A stretch of DNA of 64,000 nt from Marinicella pacifica (GCF_014636635.1 NZ_BMEO01000002.1:310001-374000); one strand, 5' to 3'. Shown: positions 1 through 9,314, numbered from the stretch's first letter. The notes: generated by a model from the sequence alone, not told the origin. A program made the numbers and translations.

Positions 1-1374
1 CGGATCGAGGCGGTATAGTCCCATCGCAGACACCACCCAAAGCCGATAATTCCGGTCTAAGTACAGTCCATTAATCTGGTCGGGAAGCTGCTGATCATCG
101 CCAAAGGTTTTGAGGGTTTTAAAACGTCCGTTTTTATAATGGTTGAGTGTAAGGCTGTGCTGTCGGCTATCATAAAGCCAGAAGCTGTCATCAAAATCTC
201 CCGCACTGTGCACATAGTTATCGATGTGAATATATCCATCTTCAGAAAAAGGTCTTTTGATGGTTGTTTCATGCCATCGGTGATTCAGGCGCATCACACC
301 CATATTATCGCTGGCCACCCATATATTATGCTCTTTGTCCTCATACACCGACCGGATATTGATGTCATCACCCAGCACTTCACCCTGACTGATAAATTGA
401 ATGCGGCTCAACAAACCGTTGTTAAACAGAGCCAGACCCTTCACCGTTGACAACCACAGTCTTCCGGCACTGTCCACAGTGATGTTGCGCACCGTTAAGG
501 GCTCACCCATTAACAGACTGAAGTGTTCACGCCTGATGATGCGGTTAAATTTATTTTGCTGCGCATCAAACCGGTAAACACCGCGGTAAGCGGCCAGGTA
601 AATTTCACCATCCGAACTTTGGCTTATGCCGTAAATCCGGGCCTCTTTTGCAGAAGGATCGGTTATATCAAGACGATGAATATCCGCCTGATGAGTCTTT
701 GGATCAATGTCATAGACCACGCCTTCTAAGGTGACCGCCCAGATATGACCGTTGGCGGCGGTTTTGGCATCAAAAAATCGCACCGACTGCAACCAGGGTG
801 TGTTTTCCGGTGTCAAATGACTGAATTTTTGGTTTTGACGATTATATACTGATATACCGCCGTCAAACTGAAAAACCCACATGTTATCCGCGTGATCTGC
901 TGCCAGAGCGAACACCATGGATTTAAAGATACCCTGATCACTGTCAGCATCAGCTAATTCAATTTGCGGAATCAGCTTAAATTGATTCGACGCCTTTTCG
1001 TAGAGAGCCAAACCCACGTTGTTTAAACTAATCCAGATATCCTGCGTTGTCTGAACAAACAAAGAAATTTCATTACTGGGTAAACTGTTGGCGTCTAAGC
1101 TGTCCTGCGAAAAATGGATGAATTTTTGACTGTCAAAGCGGTTGAGTCCCTGGTGGGTGGCAATCCAAAGATAACCCTCAGAATCCTGGTCTATCTGGGT
1201 CACTTTGCGTCCGAGTAAGCCGTTGTATTGGTCGTAATGGATGACATTGACAAACTGGGTGTTGCTGTTTTCGCCGAAGGCCACGTCCCGGGCTGTCGCC
1301 CAAGCGGGAAAACAGCCTAACAGAACCAATGTAAAAACCGTCAAACTAAAAAAACTGCCCATAGTTACGTCCAT
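1..1374 (-). CDS. Two-component-regulator propeller protein, N-terminal part (runs off left edge)
   Basis: An open minus-strand frame runs from an ATG at 1374 to the window edge (458 codons, no stop). It begins with a signal peptide and continues with repeats of the 'ligand-binding sensor' propeller type. Examples are GYLWIATHQGLNRFD after the signal, and later GRLWLSTVKGLALF and HNIWVASDNMGVMRL. Each repeat has the W-(I/V/L)-(A/G/S)-(T/S)-x-x-G-(L/V) core. Such propellers usually form the periplasmic sensor of hybrid histidine kinases, GGDEF proteins or AraC/LuxR regulators, but the output domain lies outside the window. A second ATG at 1362 starts directly at the signal peptide (MGSFFSLTVF) and has GGAC about 8 nt upstream, so it may be the true start. 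The propeller family is clear; the output class cannot be judged. Confidence 0.85.
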   Translation of the reverse strand, partial: MDVTMGSFFSLTVFTLVLLGCFPAWATARDVAFGENSNTQFVNVIHYDQYNGLLGRKVTQIDQDSEGYLWIATHQGLNRFDSQKFIHFSQDSLDANSLPSNEISLFVQTTQDIWISLNNVGLALYEKASNQFKLIPQIELADADSDQGIFKSMVFALAADHADNMWVFQFDGGISVYNRQNQKFSHLTPENTPWLQSVRFFDAKTAANGHIWAVTLEGVVYDIDPKTHQADIHRLDITDPSAKEARIYGISQSSDGEIYLAAYRGVYRFDAQQNKFNRIIRREHFSLLMGEPLTVRNITVDSAGRLWLSTVKGLALFNNGLLSRIQFISQGEVLGDDINIRSVYEDKEHNIWVASDNMGVMRLNHRWHETTIKRPFSEDGYIHIDNYVHSAGDFDDSFWLYDSRQHSLTLNHYKNGRFKTLKTFGDDQQLPDQINGLYLDRNYRLWVVSAMGLYRLDP

Positions 1375-1464
1375 AAAAGTGCTGAATTAATATAACACAG
1401 ACACCGACAATGTTCGCTTATATTCTTAGCAAGATTCACCAGCCTGTCATGATATAATTCAAAC

Positions 1465-1950
1465 ATGACCCAATCCAAAGCGGCCGCCGGCCAGCGGCTT
1501 TACCATTACTGGCAAAAATTACACAACAAACCTTTAGGCCCATGGCTTTTTAACAAAATACTGGCCTTACATGTGCCCTATTCAGGCAGCATCAAAGCGC
1601 AGGTAAAATTGCTTGAACCCGGCCGCTGTGAAGTTTTACTGCCTTATCGCCGTGCTAACACCAACCACCTCAATTCGGTGCATGCCCTGGCAACCGCCAA
1701 TTTAGGTGAAATGGCCGGGGGACTGGCTATGCTGACAGGCCTGGGAGATACGGTTCGCGGCATAGTGACCCGCATTGATACCGAGTACCTCAAAAAAGCG
1801 CGTGGCAATTTAATCGCCAAAGCCGATGTGGCGATTCCCACCGTGACTGAAGACAAAACAGAATACCGGGTGCGGACACATATATTCGATGCCGACGGTG
1901 ATGAAGTTACCCGCGTGACTGTCACCTGGTTACTTTCACCTACACAGTAA
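1465..1950 (+). CDS. DUF4442-type hotdog-fold thioesterase
   Basis: A 161-residue protein with the hotdog pattern of the DUF4442/YiiD-C group: a helix region HALATANLGEMAGGLAM at about residues 73-89, followed by strands with RIDTEYLKKARGNL. Proteins of this fold hydrolyse or bind acyl-CoA thioesters; the substrate is unknown. It lies 10 bp upstream of paaZ on the same strand, and PaaI-type hotdog thioesterases accompany phenylacetate pathways elsewhere. A role in clearing CoA intermediates is therefore plausible but inferred. The fold assignment is fairly sure; the pathway role is not. Confidence 0.75.
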   Translation: MTQSKAAAGQRLYHYWQKLHNKPLGPWLFNKILALHVPYSGSIKAQVKLLEPGRCEVLLPYRRANTNHLNSVHALATANLGEMAGGLAMLTGLGDTVRGIVTRIDTEYLKKARGNLIAKADVAIPTVTEDKTEYRVRTHIFDADGDEVTRVTVTWLLSPTQ

Positions 1951-1960
1951 AATATATTCT

Positions 1961-4018
1961 ATGAAAACACTCCATTCTTACGCGCAAGATCAATGGCATC
2001 AGGCTGATGACGGTTTTAAAACATGCCACAACGCCATTACCGGCGAACCGGTGGCACACATTTCAAGTCAAGGACTGGATTTTGCCGCTATGCGCGATTA
2101 TGCCCGAGACAAAGGGCAGGCATCACTGGCACAGATGACCTTCCATGAGCGGGCTTTGATGCTCAAAGAACTGGCTTTGCATTTATTGTCGAAGAAAGAA
2201 GACTTTTATCAACTTTCCCGCGCCACCGGTGCCACCCGTCAGGATTCCTGGATAGATATTGAAGGCGGTATCGGTACTTTGTTTGTCTATTCCGGCAAAG
2301 GTCGCCGTGAAATGCCGGACCACACGGTTTATATTGACGGCGCGTATGAGCCTTTATCCAAAGACGGCAGTTTTATTGGTCAGCATATTTGTACACCAAT
2401 GCAAGGTGTTGCGCTGCATATTAATGCCTTTAATTTCCCCTGTTGGGGCATGCTGGAAAAGCTGGCACCGACTTTATTGGCGGGTATGCCGGCGATTGTT
2501 AAACCGGCCTCTGATACAGCATATTTAACAGAACTCATGTTTCGTGAAATGGTGGCCTCAGGTGTCTTGCCGGAAGGCGCGGTTCAGTTGATTTGCGGTT
2601 CCACCGGTGATTTACTGGATTTACTGGACGGCCAAGATGTGGTGGCATTCACCGGGTCAGCCTCCACCGGTCAATATCTGAAATCAAAAGACAATATCAT
2701 GCGGCAAGGGGTTCGCTTTACCATGGAAGCCGATTCATTGAATTGTTCCATTCTGACGCCTGATGCGACGCCGGATACACCTGAATTTAAAGCCTATGTC
2801 AATGAAGTGGTGCGTGAAATGACGGTCAAATGCGGACAAAAATGTACCGCCATCCGCCGTGCCATTGTACCGAATGCGTTAATGGATGCGGTCAGTGAGG
2901 CCATATCAGATAAACTCGCTAACATGGTGATTGGTGATCCGGCCAATGAAACCGTGAAAATGGGGGCTTTGGCCAGTCTTGATCAGCAACGAGAAGTACG
3001 CCAGCGGGTAAAGGAGTTGTCCCAATACGCGGTTAGTGTCTATGGTGATACGAAACGGGTAGAAGTGGTTGACGGTGATCAAAAAACCGGTGCATTTATC
3101 TCGCCGATTGTATTGCGCGCATCCGATCCGTTAAATTGCGCCGAAGTGCATGACATTGAAGCCTTTGGCCCGGTCAGTACCCTGATGGGTTACGATTCTA
3201 TTGAAGAAGCGGCGCAGTTGGCCAATATGGGTGAAGGTTCTTTGGTGGGTTCGATTTTTGGTTACGATGATGAAGCGGTGAATGAACTGGTGATAAACAC
3301 CGCCTCGTACCATGGCCGTTTATTGCTCATTAACCGGGATTCGGCCAAACAATCCTCAGGACATGGTTCACCTTTACCGCATTTAACCCACGGCGGCCCC
3401 GGACGGGCCGGTGGTGGTGAGGAATTGGGTGGTATCCGTGGGGTACTCCACTATATGCAACGCACCGCCTTACAAGGCTCACCCAGCACATTGACCCGCA
3501 TTATCGGACAGTATTTGCCCGGCGCAAAAACCAGTAAACCACCGCAACATCCCTTTAAACTACACTTTGAAGATTTAACAGTCGGACAATCATTAACCAC
3601 CGACAGCCGCACCATCACGCTGGCCGATATTGAAGCCTTTGCGGATTTATCCGGCGATCATTTCTATGCCCATATGGATGAAGCCGCCGCCGCCCGCAAT
3701 CCGTTTTTTGATCAGCGGGTGGCCCATGGTTACTTTATTGTGTCGATGGCGGCGGGTTTGTTTGTTTATCCAGAAGAAGGTCCGGTGCTGGCCAATTACG
3801 GTCTTGATGACTTGCGTTTCACCGAACCGGTTTATCCCGGTGATGAGATCACCATACAGTTTACCTGCAAACAAAAAGCCTACCGCCGCGGCAAAGGTTA
3901 TGGCGAGGTGAGATGGTTTATCCGAGCCGCCAATCAAAACCATGAAGTGGTGGCACAATACGATATTTTAACCCTGGTGGCATCGAAGTTTGAAGCGGTT
4001 GTGGAGGATGAAAACTGA
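1961..4018 (+). CDS. paaZ: Bifunctional PaaZ: aldehyde dehydrogenase plus MaoC-type hydratase
   Basis: A 685-residue two-domain protein. Residues 1 to about 520 form an NADP-type aldehyde dehydrogenase with Glu256 (TMEAD) and Cys295 (VKCGQKCTA), the same numbers as the catalytic pair reported for E. coli PaaZ. Residues about 530-680 form a MaoC/R-hydratase domain with Asp566 and His571 in SGDHFYAH. In the phenylacetyl-CoA pathway the hydratase opens oxepin-CoA and the dehydrogenase oxidises the resulting semialdehyde. No paaABCDE, paaF, paaG, paaH, paaJ or paaK lies in this window, so the enzyme is an orphan here. It sits between a hotdog thioesterase and an acyltransferase that it overlaps by 1 nt (TGATG). 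Confidence 0.92.
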   Translation: MKTLHSYAQDQWHQADDGFKTCHNAITGEPVAHISSQGLDFAAMRDYARDKGQASLAQMTFHERALMLKELALHLLSKKEDFYQLSRATGATRQDSWIDIEGGIGTLFVYSGKGRREMPDHTVYIDGAYEPLSKDGSFIGQHICTPMQGVALHINAFNFPCWGMLEKLAPTLLAGMPAIVKPASDTAYLTELMFREMVASGVLPEGAVQLICGSTGDLLDLLDGQDVVAFTGSASTGQYLKSKDNIMRQGVRFTMEADSLNCSILTPDATPDTPEFKAYVNEVVREMTVKCGQKCTAIRRAIVPNALMDAVSEAISDKLANMVIGDPANETVKMGALASLDQQREVRQRVKELSQYAVSVYGDTKRVEVVDGDQKTGAFISPIVLRASDPLNCAEVHDIEAFGPVSTLMGYDSIEEAAQLANMGEGSLVGSIFGYDDEAVNELVINTASYHGRLLLINRDSAKQSSGHGSPLPHLTHGGPGRAGGGEELGGIRGVLHYMQRTALQGSPSTLTRIIGQYLPGAKTSKPPQHPFKLHFEDLTVGQSLTTDSRTITLADIEAFADLSGDHFYAHMDEAAAARNPFFDQRVAHGYFIVSMAAGLFVYPEEGPVLANYGLDDLRFTEPVYPGDEITIQFTCKQKAYRRGKGYGEVRWFIRAANQNHEVVAQYDILTLVASKFEAVVEDEN

Positions 4019-4587
4019 TGGGGGGATTGTCCAGGTGGATTTTAAAAATTCTTGGCTGGCAAATTATCAACGATTTACCCGCGGATAAAAAATACATGTT
4101 GATTGTGGCACCGCACACAAGTAACTGGGATTTTGTCTATGGGGTTCTGGCCAAATCGGCGGTGGGATTAAAAGTCAGTTTTTTAGGCAAAGACAGCTTA
4201 TTTAAATCACCGCTGGGCTGGTGGTTTAAAGCCCTCGGCGGCATCCCCGTTTATCGCGACCAAAAGCTCAACATGGTGGAGCAAATGGTGGTACAGTTTA
4301 AACAGCGTCAACACATGATTTTGACCATGTCACCCGAAGGCACCCGCAGTCGCCTGAAATACTGGAAATCGGGGTTTTATCACATTGCCTGCGGCGCAGG
4401 CGTGCCCATCGTAATGGCGACATTAAATTTTGCTGAAAAACAAATTAAACTGGGGGGTCGATTTATGCCCAGCGGTCAGGTGACCCAAGACATGGACAAG
4501 GTGCGCGATTTTTATGCCGGAATCCAAGGCAAAAAACCGCAATACCAAGGCCCTGTCCGACTTAAAATTGAACCCGCAGATGAATAA
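4018..4587 (+). CDS. 1-acyl-glycerol-3-phosphate acyltransferase-like protein
   Basis: A 189-residue PlsC-type acyltransferase. The catalytic H-x4-D motif is HTSNWD near residue 31, followed by FKALGGIPVYRD and the acceptor-site motif PEGTRS near residue 104. The family transfers an acyl chain from acyl-CoA or acyl-ACP to lysophospholipid or another acceptor at the membrane. The protein is short and lacks an obvious long membrane helix, as in the small 'lysophospholipid acyltransferase' group. Its ATG overlaps the paaZ stop codon by one base, so the two are translationally coupled. A strong hairpin terminator follows the stop codon. Confidence 0.82.
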   Translation: MGGLSRWILKILGWQIINDLPADKKYMLIVAPHTSNWDFVYGVLAKSAVGLKVSFLGKDSLFKSPLGWWFKALGGIPVYRDQKLNMVEQMVVQFKQRQHMILTMSPEGTRSRLKYWKSGFYHIACGAGVPIVMATLNFAEKQIKLGGRFMPSGQVTQDMDKVRDFYAGIQGKKPQYQGPVRLKIEPADE

Positions 4588-4590
4588 AAA

Positions 4591-4610
4591 ACCCGGCGAA
4601 AAAGCCGGGT
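4591..4610. terminator. Bidirectional intrinsic terminator
   Basis: A 7-bp stem ACCCGGC/GCCGGGT encloses a GAAAAA loop. Read on the minus strand the hairpin is followed by a run of Ts (from the plus-strand AAAAAA before 4591), and on the plus strand by CTTTC. It separates the convergent acyltransferase and the 4631-5884 gene and is stronger on the minus strand. Confidence 0.8.
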
Positions 4611-4630
4611 CTTTCAAGGATTGATAAACC

Positions 4631-5884
4631 TTATCTGATATCACCCCGGTTAATGGGCTTTTCGAGCGGTAATAATTGGATGGTGGCACTGATCTGTTGT
4701 ACCGGCACCATCAAACTTTGGTTTTTCAGGTTAATCTGCTCTATGATAAATGGAGCCGTTAAACCCGATTGTTTGATTAAATCCCGCGGCAATTCAAGTT
4801 GCAAAAATGCCTGGCCTTTGTTCAGTTGTGCTGCTGACATGAGCATGGCAAGAGGCTGTTTTTCACCCGCAGCATCCATGCCTGATAATACGGCACTGAC
4901 TTCATAACGACCGGCCATGGCCACATCCAGACCCATTTTCAAATTATGGTTTTCAACCGTCAGTGCGTGGTTAAAGCGGGCCAGCGGCACACTCACCGCA
5001 AAAGCCGATGACACATCGCGCATCACTTTAAGACCGTTCACATCACTGCTGGCCACAGTGTGTACTTCCCACAATCCGTGAGCCAGTGACTGTCCGCTTA
5101 AAGGCGCCATCAGCGCCTCATAATCACCGTTTTTGGTTGGGTTAAACACAAGATCGGCCACTTTATCACCATTGGGCCCGGTAATGTAACCGGAAATAAG
5201 CATGTTGTGACTGTGTTGCGCTGAAAGCAGTTGACTGCTTACTTTGAATGCCTGATTGGCGCTATATTGTTGTTGCGAAGTTTTTAATTGCAACACATAG
5301 TCACTGTTGGGTTCAAACACATGTACCACAAAAATATTGCCTTTGGCTAAAGACTTATTAGCCTGAGGCAGGCTTAACCGCAACAATCCCGGCCGGGTGT
5401 TGACGTTCATGGCCACGGTGTGATCGGATACCGGCATGCCGGTGGCTTTCAGCTGTTCTGCATTGGCAAAAACCGCCACTTCCAAAGGCTGCCCGAATTG
5501 GCTTACCACAATGTCTTGCTGACTGAATGATGCAGTAGATTTATTGGGATTTAACGGGTTGATGCGAATTACCGCCAAATCTGAAGTCACCGGTAATTCA
5601 ATACCCTGACTCAGCTTATCTGCAGTTGCGTTTAACCAATACTGTTTTGATTCAGCCAGATACCCCTGGTTTTGAGTGGTTGGTGCCACATCGCCCAGCA
5701 GGCTAAAATGGAAATTTATCGTTTGCTGTTCATGGTTCACGGGTTCGGCAAAATTTTTCAAAGACCCGTTGTTTACCAACTCAACCTGTTGTGGGAGCTG
5801 CGTCCACTCGGAGGTGTATTGAGCCAAAGCGAATGATGATAAACCCAACAGGCTCACAATGGATAGTTTTTTAATTGTATTCAT
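4631..5884 (-). CDS. Secreted protein of unknown function, possibly DUF4785-like
   Basis: A 417-residue protein from the ATG at 5884, which has a good ribosome site (CAGGAGACAATC) and starts a signal peptide (MNTIKKLSIVSLLGLSSFALA). A longer frame exists upstream but would overlap the hydrolase gene. The mature part looks beta-rich: a middle region with GYITGPNGDKVADL resembles an Ig/fibronectin-like segment, and few cysteines are present. It may belong to the DUF4785 group of Xanthomonas-type secreted proteins, but I am not certain. It lies 16 bp downstream of a secreted lipase-like gene, so the two are probably co-transcribed and may act on the same extracellular substrate. Confidence 0.7.
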   Translation of the reverse strand: MNTIKKLSIVSLLGLSSFALAQYTSEWTQLPQQVELVNNGSLKNFAEPVNHEQQTINFHFSLLGDVAPTTQNQGYLAESKQYWLNATADKLSQGIELPVTSDLAVIRINPLNPNKSTASFSQQDIVVSQFGQPLEVAVFANAEQLKATGMPVSDHTVAMNVNTRPGLLRLSLPQANKSLAKGNIFVVHVFEPNSDYVLQLKTSQQQYSANQAFKVSSQLLSAQHSHNMLISGYITGPNGDKVADLVFNPTKNGDYEALMAPLSGQSLAHGLWEVHTVASSDVNGLKVMRDVSSAFAVSVPLARFNHALTVENHNLKMGLDVAMAGRYEVSAVLSGMDAAGEKQPLAMLMSAAQLNKGQAFLQLELPRDLIKQSGLTAPFIIEQINLKNQSLMVPVQQISATIQLLPLEKPINRGDIR

Positions 5885-5900
5885 GATTGTCTCCTGTGGT

Positions 5901-6755
5901 TTAAAGATCGTTTCGTAAAATTTTATCCAAATCAAAACAATCACGTCTTGACTGGTTGTGGTTCAGCACGCGTCCGCTCTTTGTCCGGGAAGTATCATAA
6001 AACCAGGTGCTGCCGGCACCGGCTTGAGAGGAACATTCCAAAAAACCATCGGAACAGGAACTGAGCCAGTTTTGGGTTACCTCAAGACCGACACTCTGGG
6101 CATAGCCACCACAGTAGGCGTTACCACTAAACGGCGAACTTTTGACATCTGAACCCACCACATTCCAAAAACCCTTCGGTAAACCCGGACGCCCTGAGGT
6201 GCCATATAAATACTGGCTGTTGTAATAACTCATCCATGAAGTCTGCTGCATTCTTACCGCATCACTTTTATAGCCTAAAATCCAGCCCAATACAGATTCA
6301 AACACATTGCCTTGCATCACCGCATTGGCCAGGGGTGTGCCTTTTGAAGAGGGCGCAAGCGCGTTAACCCAGCGGATTTTACTGATGATGTTCGGATAAC
6401 GCGAATCCCAGGTGGGGTTGGACATAATCCATCGCATCACATTGCCGCCGTTTGAATGGGTGATGACCACCATATCGGTGATGTTTTTCTGGTTAATGAA
6501 AGTGGTCAGCTGTCCGGCCAGACAACCTGCCGCGGCACTGTCCCACATGTACTTTTCAAAATTACAGTTAATCACCACATAATTACTTTGATTTGAAAGA
6601 CCCTGGCGGATGGAATTGATGTTTGACCAGGTCCAGTAATCCGAAGCAGCATTGGTTTGATGGCCTGTGCCGTGGACGAAAGCCACACCGGTGTTTGCCC
6701 ATACAGGCACAGATAAAAATAGCAGGCACAATAAAAGCCCAGATTTGTGTTTCAT
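5901..6755 (-). CDS. Secreted lipase-like alpha/beta hydrolase
   Basis: A 284-residue protein with a signal peptide (MKHKSGLLLCLLFLSVPVWA) and a strong ribosome site (AGAGGAGACTTTC) before the ATG at 6755. The oxyanion-strand motif FVHGTGHQTN comes near the start of the mature protein. The nucleophile elbow is ITHSNGGN, with Thr where most lipases have the first Gly of G-x-S-x-G. Several cysteines in the C-terminal half (YCGGYA, SSCSDG, ECSSQAG) suggest disulfides. The fold is that of esterases, lipases or acyltransferases; the substrate is unknown. It forms an operon with the secreted protein at 4631-5884. Confidence 0.75.
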   Translation of the reverse strand: MKHKSGLLLCLLFLSVPVWANTGVAFVHGTGHQTNAASDYWTWSNINSIRQGLSNQSNYVVINCNFEKYMWDSAAAGCLAGQLTTFINQKNITDMVVITHSNGGNVMRWIMSNPTWDSRYPNIISKIRWVNALAPSSKGTPLANAVMQGNVFESVLGWILGYKSDAVRMQQTSWMSYYNSQYLYGTSGRPGLPKGFWNVVGSDVKSSPFSGNAYCGGYAQSVGLEVTQNWLSSCSDGFLECSSQAGAGSTWFYDTSRTKSGRVLNHNQSRRDCFDLDKILRNDL

Positions 6756-6875
6756 GAAAGTCTCCTCTTTTAGCATTTAATTATTAGCTTTAAGAAAAAT
6801 ACCCTTAAAGCGGAAAGAATTTATAGCACATTAGAGTTTATACTTCAAACGTTCGTTTGATTATTATTTATTATT

Positions 6876-7035
6876 GAGACCTCTGCATAAGTCTGGAGCT
6901 TTGGAAAAAAGAATTGAAAAGCTAAAGTTCAAGGCAGGAAACGCGAGTAATAGCAGGGCTATTGATTAGTTTTCTAACGCAGAAATTTAGCTTTTCAAAC
7001 TTTTTAACATGATTCACGACTTATGCAGTGGTCTC
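6876..7035. mobile_element. MITE-like palindromic element, about 160 bp
   Basis: Terminal inverted repeats of 18 bp, gagacctctgcataagtc at 6876-6893 and gacttatgcagtggtctc at 7018-7035, match at 17 of 18 positions. Both ends are flanked by TATT (6872-6875 and 7036-7039), a possible target-site duplication. The inner arms are also complementary (gaaaagctaaa against tttagcttttc), and the exact centre is AATAGC-AGG-GCTATT at 6949-6963. The whole element can therefore fold into one long imperfect hairpin. No ORF is present. It occupies the region between the divergent hydrolase gene and pal, which otherwise shows no gene from 6756 to 7176. Confidence 0.75.
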
Positions 7036-7176
7036 TATTGTTAATTTCGGGCATTTCATACCGATTGTCGCCATCAAACACAACACCTTAATAAACATAA
7101 AAAACCGTTTAATTAAATTGGATTTGTTGTAAACTATGTGGTTGAATCGATTTTTCTCTACACCCTTGGAGTGACT

Positions 7177-7704
7177 ATGAACACAATAACAAAATTAGCC
7201 CTTATTTTACTCATCGCTTTTGCCTTTACGGCGTGTAAAAAAGACGAGGTTAAACCGGATACGGATACCACGGATACCACAACAGATACTGAAGTGGTTG
7301 ATACCCAACCGATGGATGATGGCCCGATCTGCTGTAACCCGGAAGATTTGGATAACCCGGACAGCTTATTGTCAAAACGGGTGATTTACTTTGACTTTGA
7401 CCAATCCACAATCCGTGCCGAGTTCAGAGACATTATTGCCTTGCATGGCCGATACCTGAGTGAAAATCCGTCAGCCCGTATGACCTTAGAAGGTCATGCT
7501 GATGAGCGCGGTTCACGTGAATACAATCTGGCACTGGGTGAGCGACGCGGCAATGCCGTGGCCAACTTATTGCGTGCCGAAGGCGCTTCCGACAACCAGA
7601 TTAATGTGGTGAGTTACGGCGAAGAACGTCCGGTGGCGACGTGTAGTGATGAGTCTTGCTGGTCTCAAAACCGCCGTGCTGTGATTGTTTACACCGCAAA
7701 ATAA
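7177..7704 (+). CDS. pal: Peptidoglycan-associated lipoprotein Pal
   Basis: A 175-residue lipoprotein from the ATG at 7177 (ribosome site GGAGTGACT), with a lipobox AFTAC placing the lipidated Cys at residue 20. A Thr/Asp-rich linker follows, then an OmpA-C peptidoglycan-binding domain with YFDFDQSTI, LEGHADERGSREYN and the terminal NRRAVIVY. Pal anchors the outer membrane to peptidoglycan as part of Tol-Pal. cpoB and the queuosine genes follow, a usual gammaproteobacterial order. tolQRAB are not upstream here; a MITE-like element and a divergent hydrolase gene are. The gene has its own terminator. Confidence 0.95.
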   Translation: MNTITKLALILLIAFAFTACKKDEVKPDTDTTDTTTDTEVVDTQPMDDGPICCNPEDLDNPDSLLSKRVIYFDFDQSTIRAEFRDIIALHGRYLSENPSARMTLEGHADERGSREYNLALGERRGNAVANLLRAEGASDNQINVVSYGEERPVATCSDESCWSQNRRAVIVYTAK

Positions 7705-7733
7705 ACTTTGCCGTTAATGAACGGTCTAAAAAA

Positions 7734-7757
7734 ACCCGGCACAGGTCGGGTTTTTTT
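7734..7757 (+). terminator. Intrinsic terminator after pal
   Basis: A stem ACCCGGC/GTCGGGT (one G-T pair) with an ACAG loop at 7734-7751 runs into a T tract to 7757. It lies between pal and cpoB, so it could lower cpoB expression relative to pal. Confidence 0.85.
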
Positions 7758-7777
7758 ATTCATGAGGAACCCTAACC

Positions 7778-8647
7778 ATGTTTAAATTCATCAATTCAAT
7801 CATGATATTTTTGCTGTTAAGCGGCACAGCCGGCGCACAAAAGTTATCAATTCAGGAACGTCTGACCAAACTGGAACAACAATCCGGTGGTGAGGCCAAT
7901 GTCGCCGATCTGGTTATTCAGATTCAGCAGCTGCAATCTCAAATTGCCGCCATGCAAGGTCAAATTGAACAACAAGCCCATGAAATTAATCAGCTAAAAG
8001 AACGTCAAAAAGTTCTGTATGTGGATATGGACAGCCGGTTGACACAGGTGGAAAAAGCCACTGCGGGCGTCAAACCAAAACCCAATGAACTCACCACCGA
8101 CAGCGCGCTACAAGACAACCTGAAATCCTCGGAACAAAGCCAAAGCACGCCAACACAGATTGACGAGGTTGAAGTACGGGCGCCGATTGAGGCTGAATTG
8201 ACCACCGAAACCCTGAATGAGGCGGCTGTCTCTGTGCAACAAGACGACAGCGACCCGCAGGCACAAAGCCGTTATCAACAAGCGTTTAATCAACTCAAAC
8301 AAGGTCGTTTTGCAGAATCAGCCCGCGCTTTTGAGGATTTTATCCAGACTTATCCAAATCACGAGTTAACCGACAATGCCTATTACTGGCTGGGTGAAAG
8401 TTATTATGTGACCCGTCAGTACCCACTGGCTTTGGCCGCATTTCAGAAATTGGAACAACAGTTCCCCTTAAGCGCCAAATTACCCGATGCCCTGTTAAAA
8501 ATCGGCTACACCTACCATGAGCTGGAAGATTATAGCCAGGCACAGAATGCCTTAAACAAGGTGATGAACAGTTTTCCCAATGATTCAGTGGCGCGGCTGG
8601 CACAAAATCGACTGAACCTGCTCAAACGTGAAGGTAAAATCAATTGA
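7778..8647 (+). CDS. cpoB: Tol-Pal system coordinator CpoB (YbgF)
   Basis: A 289-residue periplasmic protein. A signal peptide (FLLLSGTAGAQ) is followed by an N-terminal coiled coil rich in Gln (residues about 25-90). A variable acidic linker to about residue 155 comes next, then C-terminal TPRs beginning at QSRYQQAFNQLKQGRF with the characteristic YYWLGESYY. CpoB ties Tol-Pal function to septal peptidoglycan synthesis. The gene follows pal after a terminator, and its stop codon overlaps the TTG start of queE. Confidence 0.92.
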   Translation: MFKFINSIMIFLLLSGTAGAQKLSIQERLTKLEQQSGGEANVADLVIQIQQLQSQIAAMQGQIEQQAHEINQLKERQKVLYVDMDSRLTQVEKATAGVKPKPNELTTDSALQDNLKSSEQSQSTPTQIDEVEVRAPIEAELTTETLNEAAVSVQQDDSDPQAQSRYQQAFNQLKQGRFAESARAFEDFIQTYPNHELTDNAYYWLGESYYVTRQYPLALAAFQKLEQQFPLSAKLPDALLKIGYTYHELEDYSQAQNALNKVMNSFPNDSVARLAQNRLNLLKREGKIN

Positions 8648-9300
8648 CTGAAGACCGCAGTGAACAACTGAAAATCCATGAGATTTTTTATTCACTGCAG
8701 GGTGAAAGCACACTGTCGGGCTTGCCGACGGTATTTGTGCGGCTAACCGGTTGTCCTTTGCGCTGTGTGTGGTGTGACACCGAATATGCTTTCGGTGGTG
8801 GTCAATGGATGACTTACGCGGCTATTTTGGCAGAAGTCGCGCAACATAAAACGCCTTATGTGTGTGTCACCGGTGGTGAACCGCTGGCACAAAAGCGGGT
8901 CCATGGTCTGATTAACCGACTGATTGATGCCGATTACACGGTGAGTCTGGAAACCGCCGGTGCTTTATCAGTGTCTGATGTACATCCTAAGGTCATTAAG
9001 ATTATTGACCTTAAAGCGCCGGGTTCCGGTGAGATGATGAAAAATGATTATGCCAATTTGGATTTGGTCAGTGAAAATGACCAGGTAAAATTTGTAATTG
9101 CCGATAAAGAAGACTATCAGTGGGCGGTTAAAACATTGAAAAAATATGCCATAAATCAACGCTGTCAGGTGCTGTTTTCGCCGGTGGCTGATGTGCTGCC
9201 TCCGAGGCAACTGGCCGAATGGATTTTAGCGGATCATTTACCCGTGCGCATGCAAATTCAACTGCACAAACACTTGTGGGGCGACACCCCCGGAACCTAA
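8644..9300 (+). CDS. queE: 7-carboxy-7-deazaguanine synthase QueE
   Basis: A 218-residue radical SAM enzyme that converts 6-carboxytetrahydropterin to 7-carboxy-7-deazaguanine in queuosine biosynthesis. The cluster-binding cysteines are Cys37, Cys41 and Cys44 in GCPLRCVWCD, and FYSLQGE and TGGEPL are also typical. The likely start is TTG at 8644, overlapping the cpoB stop as TTGA; no better in-frame ATG precedes the conserved IHEIFYSLQGE. queC follows 14 bp downstream. The other steps of the pathway (folE, queD, queF, tgt) are not in the window. Confidence 0.93.
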   Translation: MTEDRSEQLKIHEIFYSLQGESTLSGLPTVFVRLTGCPLRCVWCDTEYAFGGGQWMTYAAILAEVAQHKTPYVCVTGGEPLAQKRVHGLINRLIDADYTVSLETAGALSVSDVHPKVIKIIDLKAPGSGEMMKNDYANLDLVSENDQVKFVIADKEDYQWAVKTLKKYAINQRCQVLFSPVADVLPPRQLAEWILADHLPVRMQIQLHKHLWGDTPGT

Positions 9301-9314
9301 GCATTGTTTAAATC

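Noticed and set aside
139-729. Plus-strand ORFs at the left edge (103 and 68 codons)
   Set aside because: They are antisense shadows of the propeller gene on the minus strand, which carries clear repeats through the whole interval.
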